In this document: positions 1 through 12,243 of the stretch, one piece after another
How positions within the stretch are numbered: the stretch's first letter is position 1
Layout of the letters: each line of letters starts with the position of its first letter
Assembly: GCA_003427395.1 (NCBI GenBank)
Contig: BFEA01000616.1
Span: 204,941-236,389, forward strand
DNA: 31,449 nucleotides
Origin: Chara braunii
Lineage: Eukaryota; Streptophyta; Charophyceae; Charales; Characeae
Direction of reading: 5' to 3'
Position numbers and translations under genes: made by a program
Notes under the pieces: generated by a model
Told to the model about the DNA's origin: nothing
Database searches by the model: none
What the model saw: only the letters and a program-made list of their open reading frames with translations

Positions 1-2370
1 AAAAAGAGAGAGAAAGAAGGAGAAAAAGAGAGACCGAACTTTATGCTTTCACATTGCAAACACTAAAGCAATCCGAAGAAACAGTGGAAGTTCAAAAAAA
101 AAAAAAAAGGATTCGATATAGTTCCCTATGATTGTGATCATCACCATCATTATGATCACCAATATTCTTGTTAGAATCACTTTTTGTCCACTAGCCTCTT
201 TATCCTTCCCCTTTCACCTCTTCCTCCTTTTCCTCCTTCACCCCCCACCTCTTCCTCCTTTTCATCTAACCTCTTCCTCCCTTTCCTCCTCCTCCTCCCA
301 CTTCTCTCCCTCTCGTCTCTTTGAGGCGCTCTTCATCGCTATCATTATGACCATCATCATCACTTTCTCTACCTCTTCCTCCTTCTCTCCCCCCTCGTGT
401 TCCTCTTACATGCTCAGGGTTGACACGCGAGTAGCCCTGTTGCCCAAGCCGAGAAAGTCATTTTACCCCCAAGCCGAGGTAGCCATTTCACCCCCAAACG
501 CGCACATTGGGGCTACCTGACCCCCGCCCGCGCCAAAACACCCACCCCCACAGCGGGGCTACCTGCCCCAACCCCGCCACCCCCACTCCCAACCCACACA
601 CCCGGCTCCGTACCCCAAACCCCACACTCCCGCCCCGGCCACTCCCCCACCGCATCTCCAACCCCATCCCCGCATCAACTACTTTCCTCTTTCCTCCTGT
701 CACCTTCCCTCTCTCCTCGTCTTCATCCTCCTCCTTCTGACAAATAGATAGACACGCAAACAAACAGACAGACCAATCATATGCATTAACCCGTGGTTTC
801 TAATGTAAAATTCCTTATCTGCCCAACCACCCCTCATCTCCTCCTCAATTGTTAATCGGCATTGTCATCTTGCACCTCCCCTTTCTTCTTCTCGTCTTCA
901 CACCGTACATGTATTTCGTAATAATTGTCCCGATACATTCATTTGTTTGTATGTCTTTCTCGAACACGTGCATGCCCTTTGTTTTCAACTACCCCACCTT
1001 CTCCTCCCACTTCCACCTGTCTTGATGCGCATCACCTTTTTTTTCTTCTTTTTTTTTTCGCTTGTTGACCCCTCCCGATCTTCCCCTCACACATTCGCTT
1101 TTCCCCGTCCTCTTCTCTCCTTGTCCTAGGTCGGTCCCTTTGCACGTCTTTCTCAATCCCTTTATCTCCTCATTATGATCCTCATTGAGCCTCTACTCTG
1201 AGTCCAATATTCGATGCAGCCCTTGCACATCTGGTATGACCGAGTCGTTTCCTCCCATCCTCTATCACTCTTTCTTTCTTCCCTACTCTCCTCCACAATC
1301 ACCTGCATAATCATATTTACCCCCTCTCTCCTGGGATCCATGTCCTTCGTCATTATCATATTCTCTCCTTTCATTACGAAGTTTTCACCTCCCTCTACAA
1401 TGAGTCCGTCTTCCTGTCCATCCCACGTCCTTTCTGTCCTCTGTAATCGTTTTTTTTCTCTACTTTGTCTGAATGAGAGTATACGACCTTCATTCCTTAA
1501 CTTGTTGCCTTAACCTTCTTTCCTCTTCACTTCATTGCTTGATACGTCTTCAACCTATTTACTGACATTCCAACTTATTTCTCCTCTCCATCCCACATCC
1601 TGATCGGCCTCCTCCCAATACTTTATGCTCATCCCCTTTTTCATAAGTTGGGTCTCCGGTCAACAACCTCTTCTCATTTACTTTAGGATCTTCGTCCGTG
1701 TTTTATCCCTTCACAACCTTTTCGTCTTCAACAATCTTACCTTGTATGGTTCACCCCATCCCAATGACCCTCCTATGCTTCCTGTGTTGCTGAGTCCCTA
1801 TCCTGACTAATTAAATTGATACCCTCTCATCCTCATGATCCCGCATCCTCACTCTCCCCCTTCGTCCTCCTGGTGCTCCACCTCTCAAAATTTTGATGGC
1901 AACTTTCTCCTTCCTGCCTAACCAGGCACCTGACCCCCGTGACGATGAAAAAGAGCAAAGATGATGAAGACAAAGAGGTGAAGGAGATAGTGAAGAAGGT
2001 AAGGAGTCAAACTACATTCTACATTACTCAAATTTTTAACGGTTTTTTTTTTCAAATTTCTGCCATTTTTTCTTCTTCAAGTTGGTGGCCTGCTTAAGAT
2101 GTTAGACAATAGATTTCACATTTTTGGAATTTTCAACGCGTTCTTTTTTTTTTAATTCCTCGACATGAAACCATTGCGTCATTCTAGAAATAATTTTTTT
2201 GGTTGTAGTTGTTCTTTGCTTGATCCATTAAAAGATGAACACATGCATTCATCCGTTCTTCGATCATTTCATTGGATATGTTATGAAGTTTGAGTCGCCA
2301 CATGGATTTCCTTCAGAACTGCTTTCTTAACCCTTGCTTTTGATTCTATTAGATCACCTTTTACGACGAC
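1..2370. repeat. Macrosatellite unit 0 (5'-truncated by window edge)
   Basis: This is a tandem unit entered about 170 bp after its start, inside the purine-rich tract. It contains the hairpin GTGATCAT/ATGATCAC (134-159), TCC polypyrimidine blocks (about 195-310), a C-rich block (about 520-690) and T-runs near 2041 and 2147. It has two features that recur in unit 3. One is an exact 11-bp deletion that produces 'TCCACTAGCC' where other units read TCCAC-GTCCTAATAAG-TAGCC. The other is loss of about 23 bp of the TCCTCC block before CAATTGTTA. No gene is supported; the short ORFs follow the pyrimidine bias. Confidence 0.9.
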
Positions 2371-4910
2371 ACGTTGCATTCGAAAGAGGAAAAAAAATAC
2401 AGAGAGAGACAAACAGAAAAAGAAATATCATACTTAGATACTTTGTACATATAAAATTGATCTCCAAGTAAAAACATAGAAAGAGCAGGGGGAAAAAAAA
2501 AAAAAGGAAAGAGAAAGAGACAAAGAAAAAGAGGGAGAGAAAAAAAGAGAGAGGGAAAGAGAAAAAGAGAGAGCGAACTTCATGCTTTCACAGTGCAAAC
2601 ACTAAAGCAATCCGAAGAAATGGTGGAAGTTGAAAAACAATTAAAAGGATTCGATATAGTTCCTTATGATTGTGATCATCACCGTCATTATGATCACCAC
2701 TATATTTATTACCATCAATCTCTTTATCAACGTCCTACTAAGTAGCTTCCTCCTCCTTTTCCTTACAGCTCTTCCTCCTTTTCCTCCTTCCCCTCCCACC
2801 TCTTCCACTTTTTCAACCAACCTCTTCCTCCTTTCTCTCCTCCTCCTCCCACTTCTCTCTCTCTTATCTCTTTGTGGCGCTCCCCATCGCTATCATTATG
2901 ACCATCATCATCACTTTCTCTACCTCTTGCTTCTCCTTTCGCCCCTCGTGTTCCTCTAACATGCTCAGGGTTGTAACGCGGATAGCCCTGTGACCCAAGC
3001 CGAGGTAGCCATTTCACCCTCAGACCCCCGCAGCGGAGCTACCTCGCCACCTCCCGCTCCAAAACACCCGCCCCCGCAGTGGGGCTACTTACCCCAACCC
3101 CGCCACCCCTGCTCTCATCCCACACACCCGGCCCCACACCCGACACCCCCGCCCCAGCCACTCCCCTGCTGCATCCCCAACCCCATCCCCGTCCCCGTCC
3201 CTCTACCCCTCCCGCATCTCCTATTTTCCTCCTTCCTCCTGTCCCCTTCCCTCTCTTCTTGTTTTCATACTCCTCCTTCTGGAAAATAGTCAGACACGCA
3301 AACAGACATACAGACCAATTAGATACATTAACCAGTGGTTTCTAATATAAGATATTGTAGCTCCCTACTGCCCCTCATCTCCTCCTCCTCCTTTTCCTCC
3401 TCATCCTCGCAATTGTTAGATGCATCGTCATCTTGGACCATGCCTTTCTGCTTCTCGTATTCACACCGTACATGTATTTAGCAATAATTGTCTTGATACA
3501 TTCATTTGTTTGTATGTCTTTCTTGAATATGTGCATGCTCTTTGTTTTCAACTACCCCACTTTCTCCTCCCACTTCCACCTGTCTTGATGCGCATCCGCC
3601 TTTTTTTCTTCTTCTTTTTTCGCTTGTCGACCCCTCTCAAACTTTTCCTTGCGCATTCGTTTTACCCCGTCCTCTTCTCTCCTTTTCCTGTGTCAGTCTC
3701 TTTGCACGTCTTTCTCAATCCCTTTTTCTCCTCATTATGATCCTCTTTGAGCCTCTACTCCGAGTCCAATATTCGATTCAGCCCTTGCACATCTAGTATG
3801 TCCGAGTCGTTTCTTCTCGTCCTCTATGACTTTTTCTCTGTTTCCTACTCTCCCTCACCATCACCTGNATAATCACATCTACCCCCTCTCTTCTGGGATC
3901 CACGTCCTTCGTCATTATCCTATTCTCTCCTTTCCTTACAAACTTTTCACCTCCCTCTGCAATGAGTCCGTCTTCCTGTCTTGCAATCCTTTTTCTTCCC
4001 TACTTTGTCTGAATTAGCGTATACGACCTCCATTCCTTAACTTGTCGCCTTAACCTTTTTTTGTCTTCACTTCACTGGTTGATACATCCTCAACCTATTT
4101 GCCGACATTCCAACGTATTTCTCCTTTCATCCCACATCTTGATCGGCCTCCTCCCAATACGTGTTGCTCATCCTCTTTTTCACAAATTCGGCCCCCGATC
4201 AACATCCTCCTCCCATTTATTTGAGGATCTTCCTTCGCGTTTTATCCCTTCATAGCCTCTTTGTCTTCGATAATCTTACCTTGTATGCTTCACCCCATCC
4301 CAATGACCCTCCTATGCTTCATGAGTTGTTGAATCCCCATCCCGATTGATCAAATGCATACCCTCTCATCCTCATGATCCCGCATCCTCACTCTCCCCCT
4401 TCGTCCTCTTGGTGCTCCACCCCTCAAAATTTTAATGGCAACTTTCTTCTCCCTGCCTGGTCAGGTACCTGACCCCCGTGACGAGATAAAAAAACAAACA
4501 TGATGAACACGAACAGGTGAAGGAGATAGTGAAGAAGGCAAGGAGTCAAACTACATTCTACATTACTTGTATTTTTAACATTTATTTTTTAAAATTTTTG
4601 CCATTTTTTCTTCGTCAAGTTGGTGCTCTGCTTGAGATGTCAGACAACAGATTTTACATTGTTGGAACTTCCAATGTTTTTTTTTTTTTTTTAATTCCCC
4701 GACATCAAACCATAACGTTATTCTAGAAACAATTTTTTCGGTTGTTTTTATTTTTTGCTTGATGCATTAAATGAGGAACACATTCATTCTTTCGTTTGTC
4801 TTTCATTTCATTGGATATGTTATTAAGTTCACGCAGCCAAATGGATTTCCTTTAGAACTGCTTTCTTAACCTTTGCTTTTTATTCTATTAGCTCATCTTT
4901 TACGACGACA
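2371..4910. repeat. Macrosatellite unit 1 (2540 bp)
   Basis: A full unit with boundaries at successive CGTTGCATTCGAAAG landmarks. The purine-rich tract (2380-2578) is followed by the GTGATCAT hairpin (near 2672), TCC blocks (2745-2870), a C-rich block (2995-3215), the CAGACACGCAAACAGA motif (3292) and T-runs (4557-4610 and 4678-4692). The first half is closest to unit 4 (shared 'ATTACCATCAATCTCTTT' and GTAACGC), while the second half reads more like unit 2. This suggests recombination between units. A single ambiguous base lies at 3868. Confidence 0.92.
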
Positions 4911-7069
4911 CGTTGCATTCGAAAGATAGAAAGAAAGACATAGAGAGACAAACAGAAAGAGAAACATTATACTTAGATACTTTATACATATAAGATTGAC
5001 CTGCTAGTAAAAATAGAGCAAGAGCAAGGGGGGGGGGGGGGAAGGAAAGAGGAAGAGACAAAGAAAACGAGGAAGAAAAAAAGAGAGAGAAAGAAGGAGA
5101 AAAAGAGAGAGCAAACTTCATACTTTCACATTGCAAACACTAAATCAATCCGAAGCAACAGTGGAAGTTGAAATAAAATTAAAAGGATTCGACATAGTTC
5201 CTTATGATTATGATCATCACCATCATTATGATCACCGATATTCTTGTTAGAATCACTCTCTTTGTCCACTAGCCTTTTCCTCCTTCCCCTTTCACCTCTT
5301 CCTCGTTTTTCTCCTTCCCATCCCACCTCTTCCTCCTTTTCATCCAACGTTTTCCTCATTTTTCTCCTCCTCCTCCCACTTTTCTCCCTCTTGTCTCTTT
5401 GAGGAGCTCCTCATCGTTATCATTATAAACCACCATCATCACTTTCTATACTTCTTCCTCCTTCCCCCGCCTCTCGTGTTCCTCTTACATGTTCAAGGTT
5501 GTCACGCGGGTAGCCCTGTGGCCCAAGCCGAGGTANCCATTTCACCCCCAAACCCCCGCATCGGGGCTACCTGAGCAGCGCCATCTTGCACCATGCCTTT
5601 CTGCTTCTCGTGTTCACACCGTACATGTATTTGGTAATAATTGTCCTGATACATTCATTTGTTTGTATGTCTTTCTTGAACACGTGCATACTCTTTGATT
5701 TCAACTAACCCACCTTTTCCTCCCCCTTCCACCTGTCTTGATGCGCATCCCCCTTTTTTTCTTTTTTTTCTTTTTTTTTTCGACCCCTCTCGCTCTTTCC
5801 CTCACAAATTCGTTTTTGCCTGTCCTCTTCTCCCCTTGTCCTGTGTCGGTCTCTTTGCACGTCTTTCTCAATCCCTTTATCTCCTCGTTATGATCCTCTT
5901 TGAGCCTCTACTCCGAGTCCAATATTCGATGCAGCCCTTGCACATCGGCTATGTCTGAGTCGTTTCCTCTCGTCTTCTATGACTTTTTCTCTCTTCCCTA
6001 CTCTCCTCCACCATCACCTGAATAATCACATTTACCCACTCTCTTCTGGGATGCATGTCCTTCGTCATTATCATGTTCTCTCCTTTCCTTACGAAGTTTT
6101 CACCTCCCTCTACAATGAGTTCGTCTTCCTGTCATGCAATCTCTTTTTTTCCCTACTTCTCCTGAATTAGCGTATATGACCTTCATTCCTTAACTTGTTG
6201 CCGTAACCTTCTTTCCTCTTCACTTCACTGGTTGATATGTGCTTAACCTATTTGCCGACAATCCAACGTATTTCTCCTCTCCATCCCATAGCCTGATCGG
6301 TCTCCTCCCAATACGTGATGTTCATCCTCTTTCTCACAAATTGGGTCCCCGATCAACATCCTCCTCCCATTTACTTGAGGATCTCCCTCCATGTTTTATC
6401 CCTTCACAACCTCTTTGCCTTCGACAATCTTACCTTGTATGCTTCACCCCATCCCAATGACGCTCTTATGCTTCATGTATTGTTGAATCCCCATCCCGAT
6501 TGATCAAATGCATACCCTCTCATCCTCATGATCCCGCATCCTCAGTCTTCCCCTTCGTCCTTTTGGTGCTTCACCCCTCAAAATTTTCATGATAACTTTC
6601 TTTCCCCGCCTGGTCAGGCACCTAACCCCATGACGAGATAAAAGAGCAAACTTGATGAAGACGAAGACGTGAAGAAGATAGTGAAGAAGGCAAGGAATCA
6701 AACTGCATTGTACATTATTCGAATTTTTAACATTTTTTTTCTTCTTCAAGTTCAAATTTCTGTCATTTTTTCTTCTTTAAGTTGGTGCTCAGCTTGAGAT
6801 GCCAGATGACAGATTTGACATTGTTGAAATTTCCAATGTGTTTTTTTTTTTTAATTCCCTAACATCAAACAATTACGTTATTCTAGAAGCAACTTTTTTC
6901 GGTTGGGGTTATTCTTTACTTGATGCATTAAAAGACGAATACATTCATTCATTTGTTTGTCGATCATTTCATTGGATATGTTATGAAGTTCGCGCCGCCA
7001 AATGAATTTCCTTTAAACCTGCTTTCTTAACCCTTGCGTTTAATTTTATTAGCTCACCTTTTACGACGA
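4911..7069. repeat. Macrosatellite unit 2 (2159 bp, internal deletion)
   Basis: This unit is about 381 bp shorter than unit 1. The missing part lies between GGGGCTACCTG (about 5564-5574) and CGCCATCTTGCACC (about 5579). It removes most of the C-rich block, the CAGACACGC motif and one TCC block. The purine tract contains a G14 run (5028-5041). It shares the 11-bp TCCAC|TAGCC deletion with units 0 and 3. A single ambiguous base at 5536 falls where other units have the G of AGGTAGCC. Confidence 0.92.
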
Positions 7070-9589
7070 AAACATTCCATTCGAAATAGAAAANTAAAAA
7101 CATAGAGAGACAAACAGAAAGCGAAACATTATACTTAGATACTTTGTACATATAAGATTGACCTGCAAGTAAAAACAGAGAAAGGGCAGGGGAAAAAAAA
7201 AAAAAAAAAAAAAAGGAAAGAGAAAGAGACAAAGAAAAAGAGGGAGAGAAAAAGAGAGAGAAAGAAGGAGAAAATGAGAGAGCGAACTTCATGCTTTCAC
7301 ATTGCAAACACTAAAGCAATCCGAAGAAACAGTGGAAGTTGAAAAAAAAATAAAAGGATTCGATATAGTTCCCTATGATTGTGATCATCACCATTATTAT
7401 GATCACCAATATTTTTGTTAGAATCACTCTTTGTCCATTAGCCTCTTCCTCCTTCCCCTTTCACCTCTTCCTCCTTTTCCTCCTTCCACCCCCACCTCTT
7501 CCTCCTTTTCATCTAAGCTCTTCGTCCCTTTCCTCGTCCTCCTCCCACTTCTCTCTCTCTCGTCTCTTTGAGGCGCTCTTCATCGCTATCATTATGACCA
7601 TCATCATCACTTTCTCTACCTCTTCCATCTCCTCCCCCCCCCTCGTGTTCCTCTTACATGCTAAGGGTTGACACGCGGATAACCCTGTTGCCCAAGCCGA
7701 GGTAGTCATTTCACTCACCCCCAAACGAGCACAGTGGGGCTACTTGACCCCCGCCCTCGCCAAAACACCCACCCCCACAGCGGAGCTACCTGCCCAAACC
7801 CCGCCACCCCCACTCCCAACACCCGGCCCCGTACCCCACACCCCACCCCCCCGCCCCGGCCACTCCCCCACCGTATCTCCAACCCCATCCCCCCATCTCC
7901 TACTTTCCTCTTTCCTCCTGTCCCCTTCCCTCTTTCCTCGTCTTCATCCTCCTCCTTCTGAAAATAGTCAGACACGCAAACAGAGAAACAGACCAATCAT
8001 ATGCATTAACCCGTGGTTTCTAATGTAAAATACCGTAGCTGCCCAACCACCCCTCATTTCCTCCTCAATTGTTATCGACATTGTCATCTTGCACCTCGTC
8101 TTTCTTCTTCTCGTCTTCACACCATACATATATTTCGTAATAATTGTTCCGATACATTTATTTGTTTGTATGTCTTTCTCTACCACGTCCATGCCCTTCG
8201 TTTTCAACTACCCCACCTTCTCCTCCCACTTCCACCTGTCTTGATGCGCATCCCTTTTTTTTTCTTCTTTTGTTTTTGCTTGTCGACCGCTCCCGATCTT
8301 CCCCTCACACATTCGCTTTTCCCTGTCCTCTTCTCTCCTTGTCCAGGGTCGGTCCCTTTGCACGTCTTTCTCAATGCTTTCATCTCCTCATTATGATCCT
8401 CATTGAGCCTCTACTCTGAGTCCAATATTCGATACAGCCCTTGCACATCTGGTATGTCCGAGTCATTTCCTCTCATCCGCTATGACTCTTTCTTTCTTTC
8501 CTACTCTCCTCCACCATCACCTGCATAATCATATTTACCCCCTCTCTCCTGGGATCCATGTCCTTTGTCATTATCCTATTCTCTCCTTTCGTTACGAAGT
8601 TTTCACCTCCCTCTACAATGAGTCCGTCTTCCTGTCCATCCCATATCCTTTTTGTCCTCTGCAATCGTTTTTCTTCTCTACTTTGTCTAAATTAGCGTAT
8701 ACGACTTCCGTTCCTTAACTTGTTGCCTTAACCTTCTTTCCTCTTCACTTCATTGCTTGATTCGTCCTCAACCTATTTACTGACATTCCAACTTATTTCT
8801 CCTCTCCATCCCACATCTTGATCGGCCTCCTCCCAATACTTTATGCTCATCCCCTTTTTCACAAATTGGGTCCCCGGTCAACAACCTCTTCCAATTCACC
8901 TTAAGATCTTCCTCCGTGTTTTATCCCTTCACAACCTTTTCGCCTTCAACAATCTTACCTTGTATGGTTCACCCCATCGCAATGACCCTCCTATGCTTCC
9001 TGTGTTGCTGAATCCCTATCCTGACTGGTCAAATTGATACCCTCTCATCCTCATGATCCCGCATCCTCACTCTCCCCCTTCGTCCTCCTGGTGCTCCACC
9101 GCTCAAAATTTTGATGGCAACTTTCTCCTTCCTGCCTGACCAGGCACCTGACCCCCGTGACGATGTAAAAGAGCAACATGATGAAGACGAAGAGGTGAAG
9201 GAAATAGTGGAGAAGGTAAGGAGTCAAACTACATTATACATTACTTGAATTTTTAACGTTTTTTTTTTTTCAAATTTCTGGCATTTTTTCTTCTTCAAGT
9301 TGGTGACCTTCTTGAGATGTTAGACAATAGATTTCAATTTTTTAGAATTTTCAACGCGTTCTTTTTTTTTTAATTCCTCGACATGAAACCATTGCGTTAT
9401 TCTAGAAACAATTTTTTTGGTTGTGGTTGTTTTTTGCTTGATCCATTAAAAGATGAACGCATGCATTCATCCATTCTTCGATCATTTCATTGGATATGTT
9501 ATGAAGTTTGAGTCGCCACATGGATTTCCTTCATAACTCTTTTCTTAACCCTTGCTTTTGATTCTATTAGCTCACCTCTTACAACGACA
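7070..9589. repeat. Macrosatellite unit 3 (2520 bp)
   Basis: A full unit, overall most similar to unit 0. Both have the 11-bp deletion before TAGCC (here TCCATTAGCC), 'CTGTTGCCCAAGCCG' instead of CTGTGGCCC, the shortened TCC block before CAATTGTTA, CCGGTCAACAACCTCTT, and GAGTCGCCACATGG near the end. Unit 0 and unit 3 are three units apart, about 7.2 kb. The start landmark is altered (ACATTCCATTCGAAAT) and an ambiguous base lies at 7094. Confidence 0.92.
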
Positions 9590-9709
9590 CGTTGCATTCG
9601 AAAGAGAAAAAAAAAGATAAAGAGAGACAAACAGAAAAAGAAATATCATACTTAGATACTTTGTACATATAAGATTGATCTCCAAGTAAAAACATAGAAA
9701 GAGCAAGGG

Positions 9710-9774
<65 letters not shown>

Positions 9775-9794
9775 AAAAAGAAAAAGAGCAAGGG

Positions 9795-9827
<33 letters not shown>

Positions 9828-12243
9828 AAGAAAAAAAAAAAAAAAAAAAAGGAAAAAAAAAAAAAAAAAAAAAAGAGAAAGAGACAAAGAAAAAGAGGAA
9901 GAGAAAAAGAGAGAGAGGGAAAGAGAAAAAGAGAGAGCGAACTTCATACTTTCATAGTGCAAACACTAAAGCAATTCAAAGAAACAGTGGAAGTTGAAAA
10001 AGAATTAAAATGATTCGATATAGATCCTTATGATTGTGATCATCACCATCATTATGATCACCACTATTCTTATTACCATCAATCTCTTTGTCAACGTCCT
10101 CGTAAGTAGCTTCTTCCTCCTTTCCCTTTCACCTCTTCCTTTTTTTCCTCCTTCCCGTCCCACCTCTTCCACCTTTTGAACCAACCTCTTCCTCCTTTTT
10201 CTCCTCCTCCTCCCACTTCTCTCTCTCTTATGTCTTTGTGGCTCTCCTCATCGCTATCATTATGACCATCATCATCACTTTCTCTACCTCTTCCTTCTCC
10301 TTTCGCCCCTCGTGTTCCTCTAACATGCTCAGGGTTGTAACGCAGATAGCCCTGTGGTCCAAGCCGAGGTAGCCATTTCACCCCCAGACCCCCGCAGCGG
10401 AGCTACCTCACCACCTTCCGCGCCAAAACACCCGACACGGCAGCGGGGCTACCGCCCCAACCTCGCCACCCCGGCTCCCAGCCCACACACCCGGCCCCAC
10501 ACCCCACACCCCCGCTTCGGCCACCCCCTCCTCCCCCCCCGCGTCTCCAACCCCATCCCTGCCTCCGCCCCTCCACCCCCCCTCATCTCCTACTTTCTTT
10601 TTTCCACCTATCCCCTTCCCGCTCTCCTCATCTTCATCCTGCTCCTTCTAACAAATAGTCAGACATGCAAACAGACAGATAGACCAATCAAATCCATTAA
10701 CCAGTGATTTCTAATGTAAGATTTTGTAGCTCCCCAACCACCGCTCGTCTCCTCCTCCTCCTTTTCCTCCTCATCCTTCCAATTGTTAGCGACATCATCA
10801 TCTTGCACCATGACTTTCTGCTTCTCGTCTTCACACCGTACATGTATTTGGTAATAATTGTCCCGATACATTCATTTGTTTGCATGTCGTTCTTGAACAC
10901 GTGCATGCTCTTTGTTTTCAACTACCCCACCTTCTCCTCCCACTTCCACCTGTCTTGATGCGCATCCCCATTTTTTCTTCTTTTTTTTTCGCTTGTCGGC
11001 TCCTCTCGATCTTTCCCCCACCTATTCGTTTTTCCCCGTCCTTTTCTCTCTTTGTCCTTTGTTGGTCCCTTTGCACGTCTTTCGCAATCCCTTTATCTCC
11101 TAATATTGATCCTCTTTTAGCCTCTACTCCGAGTCCAATATTCGAAGCAACCCTTGCCATTTAGTATGTCTGAGTTGTTTCCTCTCGTCCTCTATGACTC
11201 TTTCTCTCTTCCCTACTCTCCTCCACCATCATCACATTTACTTCCTCTCTCCCGGTATCCACATCCTTCGTCATGATCCTACTCTCTCCTTTCCTTACGA
11301 GCTTTTCACCTCCTTCTACAATGAGTCCGTCTTCCTGTCTTGCAATCCTTTTTCTTCCCTTCTTTGTCCGAATTAGCGTATACGATGTTCATTCCTTACC
11401 TTGTTGATTTGACTTTTTTTTCCTCTTCACTTCTCTGTTTGGTACGTCCTGGACATTCCAACGTATTTCTCCTCTCCATCCCACATCCTGATTGACCTCC
11501 TCCCAATACTTGTTGCTCATCGTTTTTTTCTCCTCTCATTTACTTGAGGATCTTCCTCTGTTTTTTATCCCTTCACAACCTCTTTGCCTTTGACAATCTT
11601 ACCTTGTATGCTTCACCCCATCCCAATGACCCTCTTATGCTTCTTGCGTTGTTGAATCCCCATCTCGATTGATTAAATGCATACCCTCTCATTCTCATGA
11701 TCCCGCGTCCTCACTCTTCTCGTTCATCCTCTTGGTGGTATACCCCTCAAAAATTTGATGGCAACTTTCTCCTCCCTGCCTGACAGGGCACCTGACCCCC
11801 GTGACGAGGTAAAAGAGTAAACATGATGAAGACGAAGAGATAAACTTGAAGGAGATAATGGAGAAGGCAAGGAGTCAAACTGCATTCTACATTATTCAAT
11901 TTTTTAATTTTTTTTTTTTTTTTTAATTTCTGACATTTTTTATTCTTCTAGTTGGTGCTCTGCTTGAGATGTCAGATAACAGATTTGACATTGTTGGAAT
12001 TTCCAATATGTTTTTTTTTTTTTTTAATTCCCCGACATTAAACCATTACGTTATTCTGGAAACGACTTTTTCGGTTATGATTATTCTTTGTTTGATGCAT
12101 TAAAAGACGAACACATGCATTCATTCGTTTGTCAATCGTTTCATTGGATATGTTATGAAGTTTGTACCGCCAAATGAATTTCCTTTAGAACTGCTTTGTT
12201 AACCCTTGCTTTTGATTCGATTACCTCACCTTTTACGACGATA
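9590..12243. repeat. Macrosatellite unit 4 (2654 bp, expanded A-tract)
   Basis: The longest unit, because its purine tract contains a large A expansion (9710-9872). Its first half matches unit 1 (ATTACCATCAATCTCTTT, and CGTCCTCGTAAGTAGC where unit 1 reads CGTCCTACTAAGTAGC). Its second half shares with unit 6 a deletion of 12-13 bp giving CCTGGACATTCC where others read CCTCAACCTATTTGCCGACATTCC. The conserved short ORF seen in other units near the 1.6-kb position is disrupted here by a deletion around 11520-11535. Confidence 0.92.
9700..9880. repeat. Expanded, partly duplicated poly(A) tract
   Basis: An uninterrupted A63 run (9710-9772) is followed by a second 'AGAGCAAGGG' plus long A-runs broken by single T and GG. 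The motif GAGCAAGGGAAA occurs twice (about 9701 and 9787). This suggests slippage or a short tandem duplication inside the purine tract, which in other units has only 8-20 A's here. Confidence 0.9.

Noticed and set aside
128-520. Pro/Ser/Leu/Phe-rich open frames in every satellite unit, on both strands
   Set aside because: They follow the C/T or A/G bias, shift frame between units, cross low-complexity tracts and show no motif; they are not genes.
9579-9962. 127-codon minus-strand frame rich in Phe
   Set aside because: It is simply the translation of the A63 and neighbouring A-runs.
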